In this document: in pieces, positions 1 to 13,570 of the stretch | Position numbering within the stretch: position 1 is the first letter of the stretch | Layout of the letters: each line of letters opens with the position of its first letter | Source: Stomorhina lunata | Lineage: Eukaryota > Arthropoda > Insecta > Diptera > Rhiniidae | Reading direction: 5' to 3' | NCBI GenBank assembly: GCA_933228675.1 | Contig: OW121743.1 | Coordinates: 108,185,468 to 108,249,467, forward strand | Length of the DNA: 64,000 nt | The notes under the pieces: model-generated | Told to the model about the DNA's origin: nothing | Database searches by the model: none | What the model saw: only the letters and a program-made list of their open reading frames with translations | Translations under genes and position numbers: made by a program

Positions 1-245
1 TGCTGACTATAGTCAATACTGACTATAGTCGATACTAACTATAGTTGATACAGATTATGGTCGATATTGACTATAGTCGATACTGACTATAGTCGATACT
101 GACTATATTCGATACTGACTATAGTCGACTCTGACTATTGTCGATACTGACTATAGTCAACACTGACTATAGTCAATACTGACTATAGTCGATATTCACT
201 ATAGTCGATACTTCCTAAAGTAGATACTGACTATAGTCGAACCTG
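1..245. repeat. 16-bp tandem satellite, block A
   Basis: About 15 head-to-tail copies of a 16-bp unit close to GACTATAGTCGATACT, cut by the window's left edge. The unit contains the 10-bp palindrome GACTATAGTC. Copies differ by single substitutions (for example TATTGTC or TATATTC), so the block is moderately aged. It stops where the 29-bp AT array begins, and the same unit returns beyond that array at about 1595. Confidence 0.9.
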
Positions 246-1590
246 ACTAAAAATATAAAGAATAAAAATATAAATTTCGATATAAAATTTTTCTATAAAA
301 AATTTTTGATATAAAATTTTTGTACAGAAAACTTTCGAAGTCAAATTTTTCTTAAGAAAATTTTCGATGTAATTTCTTTTATAGAAAATTTTCGATATAT
401 AATTTTTTTTAAAGAAAATTATAGATGTACAATTTTTCTGCCGAAAATTTTCGATATAAAATTTTTCTATAGAATATTTCCGATATAAAAATTTTTAATA
501 GAAAATTTTGGAAATCAAATTTTTTCTCTAGAAAATTTTTAGTATAAAGTATATTTATATAAAATTTTTTCGATATAAAATTTTTCTATAGAAAATTTTC
601 GATATAAAATTTTTCTATAGAAAATTTTCGATATAAAATTTTTCTATAGAAAATTTTCGATATAAAATTTTTCTATAGAAAATTTTCGATATAAAATTTT
701 TCTATAGAAAATTTTCGATATAAAATTTTTCTATAGAAAATTTTCGATATAAAATTTTTCTATAGAAAATTTTCGATATAAAATTTTTCTATAGAAAATT
801 TTCGATATAAAATTTTTCTATAGAAAATTTTAGATTTAAAATTTTGCTATAGAAAATTTTAGATTTAAAATTTTTCTATAGAAAATTTTCGATTTAAAAT
901 TTTTCTATAGAAAATTTTCGATATAAAATTTTTCTATAGAAAATTATTGATACAAAATTTTTCTATAGAAAATTATTGGTACAAAATTTTTCTATAGAAA
1001 ATTTTCGATATAAAATTTTTCTATAGAAAAATTTCGATATGAAATTTTTCTATAGAAAAATTTCGATATGAAATTTTTGTGTAGAAAATTTTCGATATGA
1101 AATTTTTCTATAGAAAATTTTCGATATAAAATTTTTCTATAGAAAATTTTCGATATAAAATTTTTCTATAGAAAATTTTCGATATAAAATTTTTCTATAG
1201 AAAATTTTCGATATAAAAGTTTTCTATAGAAAATTTTCGATATAAAAGTTTTCTATAGAAAATTTTCGATATAAAATTTTTCTATAGAAAATTTTCGATG
1301 TAAAATTTTTCTATAGAAAATTTAGAAAATAAATTTTTCTGTAGAAAAATTTTGTATCGAAGATTTTCTATATACAATTTTTCCATAGAAAATGTTCAAT
1401 AAAAAGTTTTCTTCAGAAAATTTTTGATATAAAATTTTTCTAAAGAAAATTTTCGATATAAAATGTTTTTAAGAAAATATGGAATATAGAATTTTTATAG
1501 AACATTTTTGACATAAAGTTATTGATATAAAATTTTAAATATAAAATTTTTTATAGAAAATATTTAAAATATAATTTTTCTAAAGTATTT
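246..1590. repeat. AT minisatellite array, 29-bp unit (array 1)
   Basis: The unit is AAAATTTTTCTATAG followed by AAAATTTTCGATAT, 29 bp. It is near-identical at about 580-835 and 1085-1320 and decayed toward both ends, as expected when unequal exchange homogenises the centre. The core TTTTCTATAGAAAA is a perfect palindrome. Open frames here are by-products of the repeat. Confidence 0.93.
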
Positions 1591-1860
1591 TGTTGATTCT
1601 GTCTGTAGTCGATACTGACTACAGTCGATACTGACTATAGTCTATACTGTCTATAGTCGATACTGACTAAAATCGATACTGACTATAGTCACGATACACG
1701 ATACACGATACATAAAGTTGTTGATATAAAATTTTAAATATAAAACTTTTTATAGAAAATTGTTAAAATATAATTTTTCTAAAGATTTTGTTTGATTCTG
1801 TCAGTAGTCGATACTGGCTATAGTCGATACTGACTGTAGCCGATACTTACAAGAATCTGA
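1591..1860. repeat. 16-bp satellite, block B, with a 199-bp offset duplication
   Basis: The GACTATAGTCGATACT-type unit resumes here and is interrupted by CACGATA repeats near 1691-1710. Sequence from about 1511 (ACATAAAGTT...) recurs from about 1710 with few changes, including the junction between AT array and 16-bp satellite. That junction was therefore duplicated as one piece. Confidence 0.85.
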
Positions 1861-3224
1861 GCTCCTTAGATCCTTGTCCTTGAATCTGAGCTCCCCTATT
1901 AGAGACAAAATATTAGGAATAACTTTTACTTTTTGTATATATAAGTTAAGTTTTAGTAATGATTTAGGTAAATGTTGATTTTAATTTTTTTAGGTAAAAT
2001 ACACATAATTTTTAACTCTACTTGATGTATATATTTTTAACATTTTGGGGATACTCATGCCCAAATAAACCCATGTTCTACTTTCATACATAAACATTTT
2101 TAGTTTAATTTCATGTCATTTCTACTTGATTAAACTTTAGATTGTTTGTCCTTTGTTCATCATTGTTTTCTTTGGCTTTATATGAAGTTATTTTACTTAT
2201 TTATTTTATATGTGTAAAAACTGTTTGTTTTCTTTTTCCTTCTGCCCTTTAAGCTCTTGGTTGGGGTTTTCCAAAAAATTAACAGGGGGTTTAAACACTT
2301 GAATAGAATTTTTTTCCATCTAATTTTGATTTTGATAGTAGATGATGTTAGTGCTTTAATGTGGTGGCATGGTTGGTGTCTTGTCATAACCGTCTGTTTT
2401 TTGTCGAATTTTTGTTGGTTTTTCCTTTTTGGAGTGGGTAGCGGGGACGGACGCCATGTGGCGGCAATTACCAACGTGACTGAACAAACACAATATGTTG
2501 ATTTTGTGTTGTATCTTTTTACCCATATTTCGTTTAGCTCTTGAATTTTTTCTATTCCTCTAAGTAAATACTTACTAATAGAAAGTTGTCTGTTTGAATC
2601 CAAAACCAACGCAATGTCAACAAAACATTTTAACGCTTAACGCATTTTCTAAATTGTCTTCATCCCTTTAGTTGTTTCGTTTCTTATTTGTTTGTATCTT
2701 TTTTTCTTTGCCGAATATGATTGTATCGGGTGTTATTACTTATCCCCTTCTACTTTCACGGCTCATCCTTTTGTATAGTTTAACTCGTAGTCATTATCAC
2801 TACAAATGGCGAAGACAATGAGCTACAATCAAGGGTAAGAACTGTAACATTGGTTTTTTTTTTTATTTAAGTAACCAAATGTTGAATATTATGTGGCAAC
2901 TGTTTTCATTTTTTTTCTTCTTTTCCCAAAAAAATTATATAGTTGGTAAGAAAAAGTGTAGAAAAAAGTAATAACGCCGCCTATTGTTCCTTGTGTTACG
3001 CAGTTCATCAAAGCAAATAAAAGCTTGTGAGTGTGTTCCTTAAAAGCTTAAGGAAATTCGTTAGCAAATTAATATTGCATTGTTACTTAGAGTATTCTCT
3101 CAATTAAAGCCAACAACAGAAATTTCGGAAATTTTGAAGTTAGAAAGCGTAGGTTTTTGAGATTTTGAAAGGGGGTTTCAACATATAAGTATTAATCTGG
3201 ATTTTGACAGTTGTCCAAGTATAG
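1861..3224. other. Unique non-coding stretch
   Basis: No supported gene. It starts with a short direct repeat of GAATCTGAGCTCC (1853-1896). Open frames exist on both strands around 2193-2609, but they overlap antisense, contain no recognisable domain and are low complexity. A slightly GC-richer patch lies at about 2430-2480. It could be intergenic or intronic. Confidence 0.6.
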
Positions 3225-5205
3225 GAAGATATTCAGACTATTTTTTTAAAATTTCCTATAAAAAGTAAATTTTTGAAAAATTTCCTATAAAAAGTAAATT
3301 TTTGAAAAATTTCCTATAAAAAGTAAATTTTTGAAAAATTTCCTATAAAAAGTAAATTTTTAAAAAATGTTCTATAAAAAGTAAATTTTTGAAAAAAATC
3401 ATATAAAACTCAAATTTTTGAAAAATTTTCTATAAAAAGTAAATTTTTTACAAATTTTTCCTATAAAAAGTAAATTTTTGAAAAATTTTCCTATAAAAAG
3501 TAAATTTTTTAAAAATTTCCTTTAAAAAGTAAATTTTTGAAAAATTTCCTATAAAAAGTAAATTTTTGAAAAATTTCCTATAAAAAGTAAATTTTTGAAA
3601 AATTTCATATAAAAAGTAAATTTTTGAAAAATTGCCTATAAAAAGTAAAATTTTGAAAAATTTCCTTTAAAAAGTAAATTTTTGAAAAACTTCCTATAAA
3701 AAGTAAATTTTTGAAAAACTTCCTATAAAAAGTAAATTTTTGAAAAATTTCCTTAAAAAGTAAATTTTTGAAAAATTTCCTATAAAAAGTAAATTTTTGA
3801 AAAATTTCCTATAAAAAGTAAATTTTTGAAAAATTTCCTATAAAAAGTAAATTTTTGAAAAATTTCCTATAAAAAGTAAATTTTTGAAAATTTTTTCCTA
3901 TAAAAAGTAAATTTTTGAAAAATTTCCTATAAAAAGTAAATTTTTTGAAAAATTTCCTATAAAAAGTAAATTTTTGAAAAATTTCCTATAAAAAGTAAAT
4001 TTTTGAAAAATTTCCTATAAAAAGTAAATTTCTGAAAAATTTCCTATAAAAAGTAAATTTTTGAAAAATTTCCTATAAAAAGTAAATTTTTGAAAAATTT
4101 CCTAAAAAAAGTAAATTTTTGAAAAGTTTCCTATAAAAAGTAAATTTTTGAAAATTTTTTCCTATAAAAAGTAAATTTTTGAAAAATTTCCTTTAAAAAT
4201 TAAATTTTTGAAAAATTTCCTATAAAAAGTAAATTTTTGAAAAATTTCCTATAAAAAGTAAATTTTTGAAAATTTTTTCCTATAAAAAGTAAATTTTTGA
4301 AAAATTTCCTATAAAAAATAAATTTTTGAAAAATTTCCTTTAAAAATAAAATTTTTGAAAACTTTCCTATAAAAAGTAAATTTTTGAAAATTTCCTATAA
4401 AAAGTAAATTTTTGAAAAATTTCTCATGAAAAGTAAATTTTTGAAAAATTTCCTATAAAAAGTAAATTTTTGAAAAATTTCCTATCAAAGTAAATTTTTG
4501 AAAAATTTCCTATAAAAAGTAAATTTGTGAAAAATTTCCTATAAAAACAGTAAATTTTTGAAAAATTTCTTATGAAAAGTAAATTTTTGAAAAATTTTTT
4601 ATAAAAAGTAAATTTTTGAAAAATTTACTGTAAAAAGTTAAATTTTCTATAAAAATAAATTCTTGTAAAATTTCCTATAAAAAGTAAATTTTTGAAAAAT
4701 TTCCTACAAAAAGTAAATTTTTGAAAAATTTCCTATAAAAGTAAATTTTTGAAAAATTTCCTATAAAAGTAAATTTTTGAAAAATTTCCTATAAAAGTAA
4801 ATTTTTGAAAAATTTCCTATAAAAGTAAATTTTTGAAAAATTTCCTATAAAAGTAAATTTTTGAAAAATTTCCTATAAAAAGTAAATTTTTTAAAAATTT
4901 CCTATAAAAAGTAAGTTTTTGAAAAATTTCCTATAAAAAGTAAATTTTTGAAAAATTTCCTATAAAAAGTAAGTTTTTGAAAAATTTCCTATAAAAAGTA
5001 AATTTTTGAAAAATTTCCTATAAAAAGTAAATTTTTGAAAAATTTCCTATAAAAAGTAAATTTTTGAAAAATTTCCTATAAAAAGTAAATTTTTGAAAAA
5101 TTTACTATAAAAAGTAAATTTTTGAAAAATTTACTATAAAAAGTAAATTTTTGAAAAATTTACTATAAAAAGTAAATTTTTGAAAAATTTACTATAAAAT
5201 GTGAC
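3225..5205. repeat. AT minisatellite array, 29-bp unit (array 2)
   Basis: Roughly 65-70 copies of a 29-bp unit, AAAAATTTCCTATAAAAAG then TAAATTTTTG. Small indels are shared by neighbouring copies: a TTTTTTCC variant recurs at about 3891, 4150 and 4270, and a run of units lacking one A lies at about 4735-4870. That indicates local amplification of variant units. The array ends abruptly at a GTGACAAC sequence near 5201. Confidence 0.95.
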
Positions 5206-6335
5206 AACAAAATTTGTAAGTATTGAAAAGTGGTCCGGAATCAAAAATCTAAATGATGTCTTAAGGCTCCTCCCCATCCTCATCAATGATAGTCAATCAT
5301 TTCATCTCTGAAATATAGGATTTAAATATTAATACCCATTGAAGAAAAATGTTATGTTTTAATTGAATTAACTTTATTTTAAGGGGATAACTTTAAAGTC
5401 GATTTATATTTGCAGTATCCAAACTATGATGAATCCGTCTATGATAAAGTCTCAAAATTACTAAAAATTATCCACGTCACTGTCTTAACGCATGTAGCCC
5501 ATACTTAAACTTTGAACTTTCAATAACTTTAATTGAGCTATTACCCCAGCTCTTAGAAAAAAAACCCAAAAATGATTTCCAAATTACACTTGTACAAGTG
5601 CAAGAGTTCAATTTTCTAAATTGATAATCATTTATATTTTCCTGCTTCCGAAGTTTCCCCTTGAAGTTAACAAATTTAACTTCAATTCATCATAATATCT
5701 AACAATTAACATTAACATCAGCATATTTCTTTTTCACACAAATTCAAATTTCTTCTTTATATTTTTTGAAAATTATTCCCTTAACACGCGCAAAAAGGTC
5801 GGTCGCACGGCCGGATGTGTCCAGTCGTTGAGCGTCAGCTCCAATATTTTTCTGTTTTTGGAATAAGAGAGTGTGATTATGACTAATGGGAACGCTTAAA
5901 AAACAAATCAAGTGGGTATGGTCGTTTGGTAATTATTCAGTTTTGAAAAAGTCATATTTATTTTAAATTTTCAAATATTTATTTACTTCAATATCTATAA
6001 GGGTCTTTTTCAAAATTAAATGAACATCGTTTTGAAATGAAATTAAGCGAATGGTTGGTTGTGTTTTTGCATAAATGGAAATAATGTTTCATTATATTTA
6101 ATTCTGGTGGTTTCCTTCGACGTTCATTTTAAATGATGCGTATATTGTTTTAAATGGTGGTGACATTAACAAGTTACAAGACCAGTAATTTACACCAGCA
6201 AATGGCTGATGGAAACTACTTGCGACCTTTAAACTAGAAAGGGATTAATACAAATTCTATTAATACTCAAATTAAGTTAGAAGAAAACTTTTTTCCATTA
6301 TATGAAAATCTTTTAATTTATCAAATTTACACCAT
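5206..6335. other. Unique non-coding stretch
   Basis: No gene, element end or RNA signal recognised. A GC-rich patch lies at about 5790-5840 (GGTCGGTCGCACGGCCGG). It lies between arrays with different unit sequences. Confidence 0.55.
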
Positions 6336-9300
6336 TTCCAATTTTTCTTATAGAAAAATTTTGATGAATTTTTTTTTTATAGAAAAATTTTGACGAAATT
6401 TTCCTTAGAGAAAAATTTTAATGACATTTTTTTTTTAGTTTTAAGAAATTTTTTTTATAGAAATTTTTTATGAAATTTTTCCTATAGAAAAATTTTTATG
6501 AAATTTTTCTTATAGAAAAATTTTAATCAAATTTTTCTTATAGAAAAATTTTGATAAAATTTTCTTATAGAAAAATTTTGATAAAATTTTCTTATAGAAA
6601 AATTTTGATAAATTCTTTCGTATAGAAAAATTTTATTGAAATTTTTATTATAGAAAAATTTTAACAACATTTTTTTATACAAAAATTTTAAGGAAATTTT
6701 TCTTATTAAAAATTTTAAGTAAATTTTTGTTATAGAAACATTTTATGGAATTTTTCTTAAGAAAAATGTTAATGAATTTTTTCTTTAAGAAACATATAAA
6801 TGAAATTTTTCTTTTAAAAACATTGAAATAAAATGTTTCTCATAGAAAAATTTTAATGAAATTTTTCTTAAAGAAAATTTTTAATGAAATTTTTCTAATG
6901 GAAAAATGAAACTTTTCTTAAAGAAAAATTTTAATGAAATTTTTCTTAAAGAAAAATTTTAATGAAATTTTTCTTAAAGAAAAATTTTAATGAAATTTTT
7001 CTTATAGAAAAGTTGCAATAAAACTTTTATTAAGAAAAATTTTGATAGAAATTTTCTTATTGAAAAATGTTAATGGAATTTTTCTTATAGAAAATATTTA
7101 ATTTAGTTTTTCTTGTAGAAAAATTTTAATGAAATTTTTCTTAAAGAAACATTTTAATGAATTTTTTTTAAAGGAAAAATTGCATTCAATTTTTCGTATA
7201 GACAAATTTTAAAGAAAGATTTCTTAAAGACAAATTTTAATAACATTTTTCTTATAGAAAAATTTTAATGATATTTTTCTTTTTGAAAAATTTCAGCGAA
7301 ATTTTTCTTATCGAAAAATTTTAATAAAATCATTTGTATAAAAAATTTTAATGAAATTTTTCTTATAAAAAATTTCAGTAAAATTTTTCTGATAAAAAAT
7401 TTCAGTGAAATTTTTCTTATAGAAATATTTTAATGAAATTTTTGTTATAGAAAAATTTTAATGAAATTTTTGTTATAGAAAAATTTTAATGAAATTTTTT
7501 CATAAGAAAAATTTTAATGAAATTTTTCAATAAGAAAAATTTTATTGAATGTTTTCTTATTTAAAAATTTTAGTGAAATTTTTCTTATAGAAAAATTTTA
7601 ATGAAATTTTTCTTATAAAAAAATTTTAATGAAATTTTTGTTATAGAAAAATTTTAATGAAATTTTTCCATAAGAAAAATTTTAATGAAATTTTTCTATA
7701 AGAAAAATTTTATTGAATATTTTCTTAGTTAAAAATTTTAGTGAAATTTTTCTTATAGAAAAATTTTAATGAAATTTTTCTTATAGAAAAATTTTAATAA
7801 AACTTTTATTAAAGAAAAATTTTGAAAAAAAGTTTCTTTTTGAAAAATTTTAATGGAATTTTTCTTATAGAAAAATTTTAATGAAATTTTTCTTAAGAAA
7901 AATTTTAATGAAATTTTTCTTAAGAAAAATTTTAATGAAATTTTTCATATAAAAAATTTTAATAAAATTTTTCTTATAGAAAAATTTTAATGATATTTTT
8001 CTTCTAGACAAATTTTAATGAAAGTTTCTTCTGGAAATATTTTAATGAAATTTTTCTTATAGAAAAATTTTAATGAAATTTTTCTTATAGAAAAATTTTA
8101 ATGAAATTTTTCTTATAAAAAATTTTAATTAAATTTTTCTTATAGAAATGAAATTTTTCTTCTAGAAAAATTTTAATCAAATTTTCTTTCAGAAATATTG
8201 TAATGAAATTTTTCTTATAGAAAAATTTTAATGAAATTTTTCTTATAGAAAAATTTTAATGAGATTTTTCTTATAGAAAAATTTTAATGAAATTTTTCTT
8301 ATAGAAAAATTTTAATGAAATTTTTCTTATAGAAAAATTTTAATGAAATTTTTCTTATAGAAAAATTTTAATGAAATTTTTCTTATAGAAAAATTTTAAT
8401 GAAATTTTTCTTATAGAAAAATTTTAATGAAATTTTTGTTATAGGAAAATTTTAATGAAATTTTTCCATAAGAAAAATTTTAATGAAATGTTTCTATAAG
8501 AAAAATTTGATTAAATATTTTCTTAGTTAAAAATTTTAGTGAAATTTTTCTTATAGAAAAATTTTAATGAAATTTTTCTTTAGAAAAATTTTAATGAAAT
8601 TTTTTATATAAAAAATTTTAATAAAATTTTTCTTATAGAAAAATTTTAATGGAATTTTTCTTATAGAAAATTTGCAATGAAATTTTTATTATAGAAAATT
8701 TTTAATGAAATTTTTATTATAGAACAATTTAAATGATTTTTTTTTTCATAGAAAAATTTTAACGAAATTTTTTGTCATAGAAAAATTTTAATGAAATTTT
8801 TTCCAAGGAAAATTTTTTTCTTAAATTTTAATGAAAATTTTTCTTATAGAAAAATTTTAATGAAATTTTTCTTATAATTAAATTTTGAGGAAAGTTGTCT
8901 TATAGACAAATTTTAGTAAAATTTTTCTTATAGAAAATTTTTAATGAAATTTTTATTATAGAACAATTTAAATGATTTTTTTTTTCATAGAAAAATTTTA
9001 ACGAAATTTTTTGTCATAGAAAAATTTTAATGAAATTTTTTCCAAGGAAAATTTTTTTCTTAAATTTTAATGAAAATTTTTCTTATAGAAAAATTTTAAT
9101 TAATTTTTTCTTATAATTAAATTTTGAGGAAAGTTGTCTTATAGACAAATTTTAGTAAAATTTTTCTTATAGAAAATTTTTAATGAAATTTTTCTGATAG
9201 AAAAATTTTGATGAAAATTTTTCTTATAGCAAAATTTAAATGACATTTTTCTTGTAGAAACATTTTAATGAAATTTTTCTTATAGAAGAATTTTAATAAA

Positions 9301-9490
9301 ATTTTGCTTAAAGAAAAAAATTAAATAAAATTTTCCTTATAGAAAAATTTTAATGAAATTTTTCTTATAAAAAATTTTAAGGAAATTTTTTGTGTGGACA
9401 AATTTTGATGAAATTTTTTGTATGGAAAAATTTTGATAAAATTTTTTGTATGGAAAAATTTTGATGAAATTTTTTGTATGGGTAAATCAA
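6336..9490. repeat. AT minisatellite array, 28-bp unit (array 3)
   Basis: About 110 copies of a 28-bp unit, GAAATTTTTCTTATAG then AAAAATTTTAAT. Homogeneity is highest at about 8210-8440 and decays outward. It contains a direct duplication of about 239 bp (listed separately). The last units near 9380-9480 change to a TTTTGTATGG variant before unique sequence begins. Confidence 0.95.
8702..9180. repeat. ~239-bp direct tandem duplication inside array 3
   Basis: A block carrying rare variants (GAACAATTTAAATG, CCAAGGAAAA, AATTAAATTTTGAGG) starts near 8702 and recurs at 8941 with almost no change. The rare variants repeat in the same order, so several units were copied together recently. Confidence 0.85.
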
Positions 9491-9635
9491 AGAGTACAAA
9501 AGAAAATATTATTCAAAAATGTAATATAACTGGAAATGGTGTGGTCATATAAGTACGTAAGTGTTTTAGTTTTATTGTTCCTTCCAAATATATCATAAAA
9601 ATGTATTATTATATTTTATGACATTTCTTAAATCA

Positions 9636-9776
9636 CTTTTTATACCCTTCACCAATAGGTGAAAGGGTATTATAAGTTTGTGATTCCGTTTGTAATTTTT
9701 TTATTAGTGATCGTAGACCCCATAAAAATTATACCGATCGACTCAGAATCGGGAGGAGAATCGATTAAGCGATGTC

Positions 9777-9808
<32 letters not shown>

Positions 9809-12230
9809 CGTCTGTCTGTCTGTCTGTTGAAATCAAGTTTCTGAAGCCTCTGGAGGATGGACTTACATAAATTATATATCAGATTTTAGGAAATTCTCCC
9901 GCAATGAACGCTATTAAATTTCATTAAAATCGGTTTATAAACACCGAAAATATCGAAAAAATACCAAAAATTAGACGAAAATTTAAAAATTTTTGATTGA
10001 AACACACTTTTAAATAACAAGAGAAAAAAGATACTCCTGGTGTACATGTGATAATATATTATATATCAGATTGTAGGAAATAGTTTCCCAAAACACTCTG
10101 TAAAATTTTATCAAAATCGGTCCATAAACAACTGAGATATCGCCAAAACAATGAATTTGATGTATCGCAAATTGCCCAAAGTTCGCATTAGAGAATGTTT
10201 GTTGAAAAAATGAAATTCAGAAATAGGAAAAACCATCCTCATGGAGCACAGACCTACATAAATTTTATATCAGATTTTAGGAAATTCCCCCGCCAAGCAC
10301 GTTATTAAATTTTATCAAAAGCGGTCCATAAACAATTGAGATATCGCAATAACACTACATTTGATGTACAGCAAATTGCCCAAAGTACATGTCTAAGAAA
10401 TTTTGTTTACATTTTGTAAGTATTGTTTCAGCGATATCTCAGGTGTTTATGGACCGAATGTGATGAAATTGACATCGTTCTTTGTGTGAGGATTTTCTAA
10501 AATCTATACTCCACAAATCTGATTACGAATACCATTCAAATTGTACCGATCAACTCAGAATCGGCAGGAGAATCGATTTCGCGACCTCCGTCCGTCCGTC
10601 CGTCCGTCTGTTTGGCTGTCTGTCTGTCCGTCCGTCCGTCTGTTTTTTTGTCCGTCCGTCTACCTGTCTGTAATTTTTTCTGTTGTAGTCAAGTTTTTGG
10701 AGCTCCTGTTTTGTCGATATCTCAGGTGTTTATTTTGATGAAATTTAATAGCGTCCTTCGCAGGGGATTACCTAAATCCTGATGCATTCGGTAATTTGTG
10801 GTAGATATAATTTAGCGTTTAAGCGATGGTGTTTTGATCGACAATGATGAAATTCAGGGTGGGACAATATCCTAAAATTTTGTGTAAAATCCAGGAGCTC
10901 CACAAATCTGATTTTAGCAGACAGACACTCTGCATTAATCTTAATTTTGTGTCTGACTTTTGAACATTATGATAACATTTGAGAATGTATTATATATCAA
11001 ATTATAGGTGATCTTCCTAGGAAGTACAAAAATGCAGCTAACTACATGATATCCGTTCAAAACCTACATATGTATGTAAGTATCTCACATATCAACGAAA
11101 ATTAAAATTTTTTAATTGCAATTGGGAGAAATCCGTTCACGTTTGACAATTGATCCCGTATAACTTCGCCTAAGATACGATGATGACATTTAGTATAAAG
11201 ACGTTGTACAATATTCAGGGCGATAGCGCCTAAAATAAACTTTCTAGAGGGACAACATTTGACAAAAGTATTTCTGATCTCTTGAAAAGTTCGATATTGA
11301 AAATGGGCGAGCTCTATTCACATTTAGTGAAATCTCCCATATAACCCCGACCGGGAATCGATTTAATGCTGATAAATTAAATCACATTAAAATTGCACAA
11401 GGAACTAGAGCAAAACTTTCCAAACATCCATCGGACAGATCGAAAAAACAATACATCCCAAATATTATTGATGAAGTGTTCATTTTAATTAATTACTAAC
11501 TTCAGATTAATAAGTAAATCTTTAATAACTTTTCCGACAAAGCTGATATCCATCCATTCAAAAGCTATATATTTCACGTATGTATCTCAAACTAAGAGTG
11601 TATACCCTATAATTTTAAAGCTTATCATTGTTAAAGCTTTGACCTAAATCAGTCCGCAAACTTCAGAGTTTTACATAACTAATCAAGAACTTTTACTAGT
11701 TGGATAATTCGTACGAATTAAAGTGCACAACCCTCACTGGGCACAGCGTTTTTGGGTTGCATGTCAGAATACTTAAACTTTATCAAATCGATGTGCTATT
11801 GCAAATGTAAGGGCATCTACATTTTGAAGCATCTTTTCTGCACGGTTTATCTGGTCTATCGAACTCTATTAAATGTTCGTAAAATATGTGTCTATTTTAT
11901 TTCGAAGCTACTGACTGGCTTAAATATGCATTCTCTATTTGTAGTCTAGTAATCATTATCTTTCACAAAGGGACCACTTTAGAACCCAAGTGAAGCTTCC
12001 CTCGACATCAGCCTCCTGCCCAACCTAACCTTTGGGTGCATAACTATTCTAGATGATGACGCCACCGAAAAGCTTTTCTTTTTCCGACTCTTAATTTTAA
12101 AGACTCTTTGCATATAATACTAGTATAACCAAATTTTGCTAGGAATTACATTAAGTACTTTTGCAACACCATTGGTGAAGGGTATCCAAGATTCGGCAAA
12201 GCCGAATATACCACTCTTACTTGTTTTTAT
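9636..12230 (+). mobile_element. INE-1/DINE-1-like (Helentron-derived) element, copy 1, rearranged
   Basis: The 5' end reads TATACCCTTCACCAATAGG and folds back onto GGTGAAAGGGTAT. The 3' end has the matching inverted repeat ATTGGTGAAGGGTAT at 12171-12185, then the hairpin ATTCGGCAAAGCCGAAT and CTTACTTGTTTTT. Subterminal inverted repeats, a GTCY microsatellite (9770-9830) and a 3' hairpin are hallmarks of INE-1/DINE-1 elements. At about 2.6 kb it is long for the class. A second GTCY core sits at 10565-10675, and 10430-10505 is an inverted copy of sequence at about 10275-10345. There is no coding capacity, so it would be non-autonomous. Confidence 0.85.
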
Positions 12231-12895
12231 TTGTTATTTTGTCTTACATGAATGAGTCCTTATTAAAGGCCTCGTTGATATATTTGACTGAATATACATA
12301 ATCTTTTATCATTATTTGTTTCAATTATCATTTATTTGCGGAAGATTTTTAGTTATGGCTGCTACTCAAACTCTTCTTAATCTTTGGGTTGAAAATCTCT
12401 AAATTCTTGTTTATATCAAAATTTTGCTTTTTAGCCTTAAAATTTAGTAGTCTATTGGGTTTTTAGTTGCTGTTCTTGTAATTGACTCAAGTACAAAAGA
12501 TTTTGTATAAATATTTTATTTGCAAAAGCACTTAAATAAATTACTATTATTACGACGAGGAAGGCACTCTGATTAATTGAATTATTATAAAATGAGATTA
12601 TTGTAATCAGATATTTTAAGCTTAATAAAGTGGTTTTGTTTAAATAAATATTTAAATAGTGTTTATTAGAGAGCATTCTAATTTAAGGATATACTTAAGT
12701 TTGAATTTGTTTTTGGTTAAAGTATTTTAATAAGATTTTGTAGGAACTTTTCTTAAGTAGACTTTTTGACTTAAAAATTACTTTTTAATCATTTCTTCTT
12801 TCTTATTTTTCAGAATGGTGAGTAAATTTGAAAGACGCAATTGATCTTTTATTAATAATAGTAAGTTAATTATTTTTAAAAATTTTTAAATCTTT
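12231..12895. other. Unique non-coding stretch
   Basis: AT-rich sequence between the INE-1-like element and the next decayed arrays. No gene, element terminus or RNA signal recognised. Confidence 0.5.
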
Positions 12896-13330
12896 TTTAA
12901 AAAAATTTTTGCAAAGTTATGATGAAGTTTTTCTCAAAGAAAAATTTTCAAGAAATTTTTCGTGTAGAAAATTATTGATGAAATTTTTCGAAAGAAAAAT
13001 TTTGATGACATATTCCGTATAAAAAAATTTTATATTAAACCGATATTTTTTTTAAATGCTTACATATAGCTAACAGTTTAGGAAATAGAACTGTCGAAAC
13101 CGATTTTGAATATAGCCGTTTTTAATTTTTTTTTTTATTTTTTTATCTTTTTTAAAATAACTATTTTGTGTACAATTTTAGAAACATTATGATCACATTT
13201 TTCGTAACGAAAAATTTTAAAGAAATTTTTTAGTGAAAAAATTTTTGATGAAATTTTTCTTAAAGAAAAATTTTGATGAAATATTCCGTATAGAAAAATT
13301 TGATATTAAATTTTTGAATTTTTAATTAGA
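12896..13330. repeat. Decayed AT minisatellite with ~270-bp duplication
   Basis: Two related blocks, about 12915-13050 and 13185-13320, follow the same order of variant units. Both end with a TATTCCGTATA motif and then ATATTAAA. They are heavily diverged, so this is an old duplication of an array remnant. Confidence 0.65.
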
Positions 13331-13570
13331 AGTTTTTATCAAAAGTTAATGTTTTTAGATTTTTATACAATTTGATTGAGAGAGGTTTTGAAATCAAAAA
13401 AAAAAAAAAATTTCCACAGGCACAAAAAACTCAATTTTTGTCTAAAAATTGCTAATTTTTCAAAAATATAGAAAAAGTTAAGTTGCTTAAAAAAAGAAAA
13501 AAAAATGTTATTTAGGAGGTCGGCACAAAAGAACAGAACCAAAAAATCGTTGGTAGAGGTATTTTTTTCA

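Noticed and set aside
2193..2609. 138-codon open frame (-) overlapping a 95-codon frame (+)
   Set aside because: Mutually antisense, low complexity, no recognisable domain or splice context.
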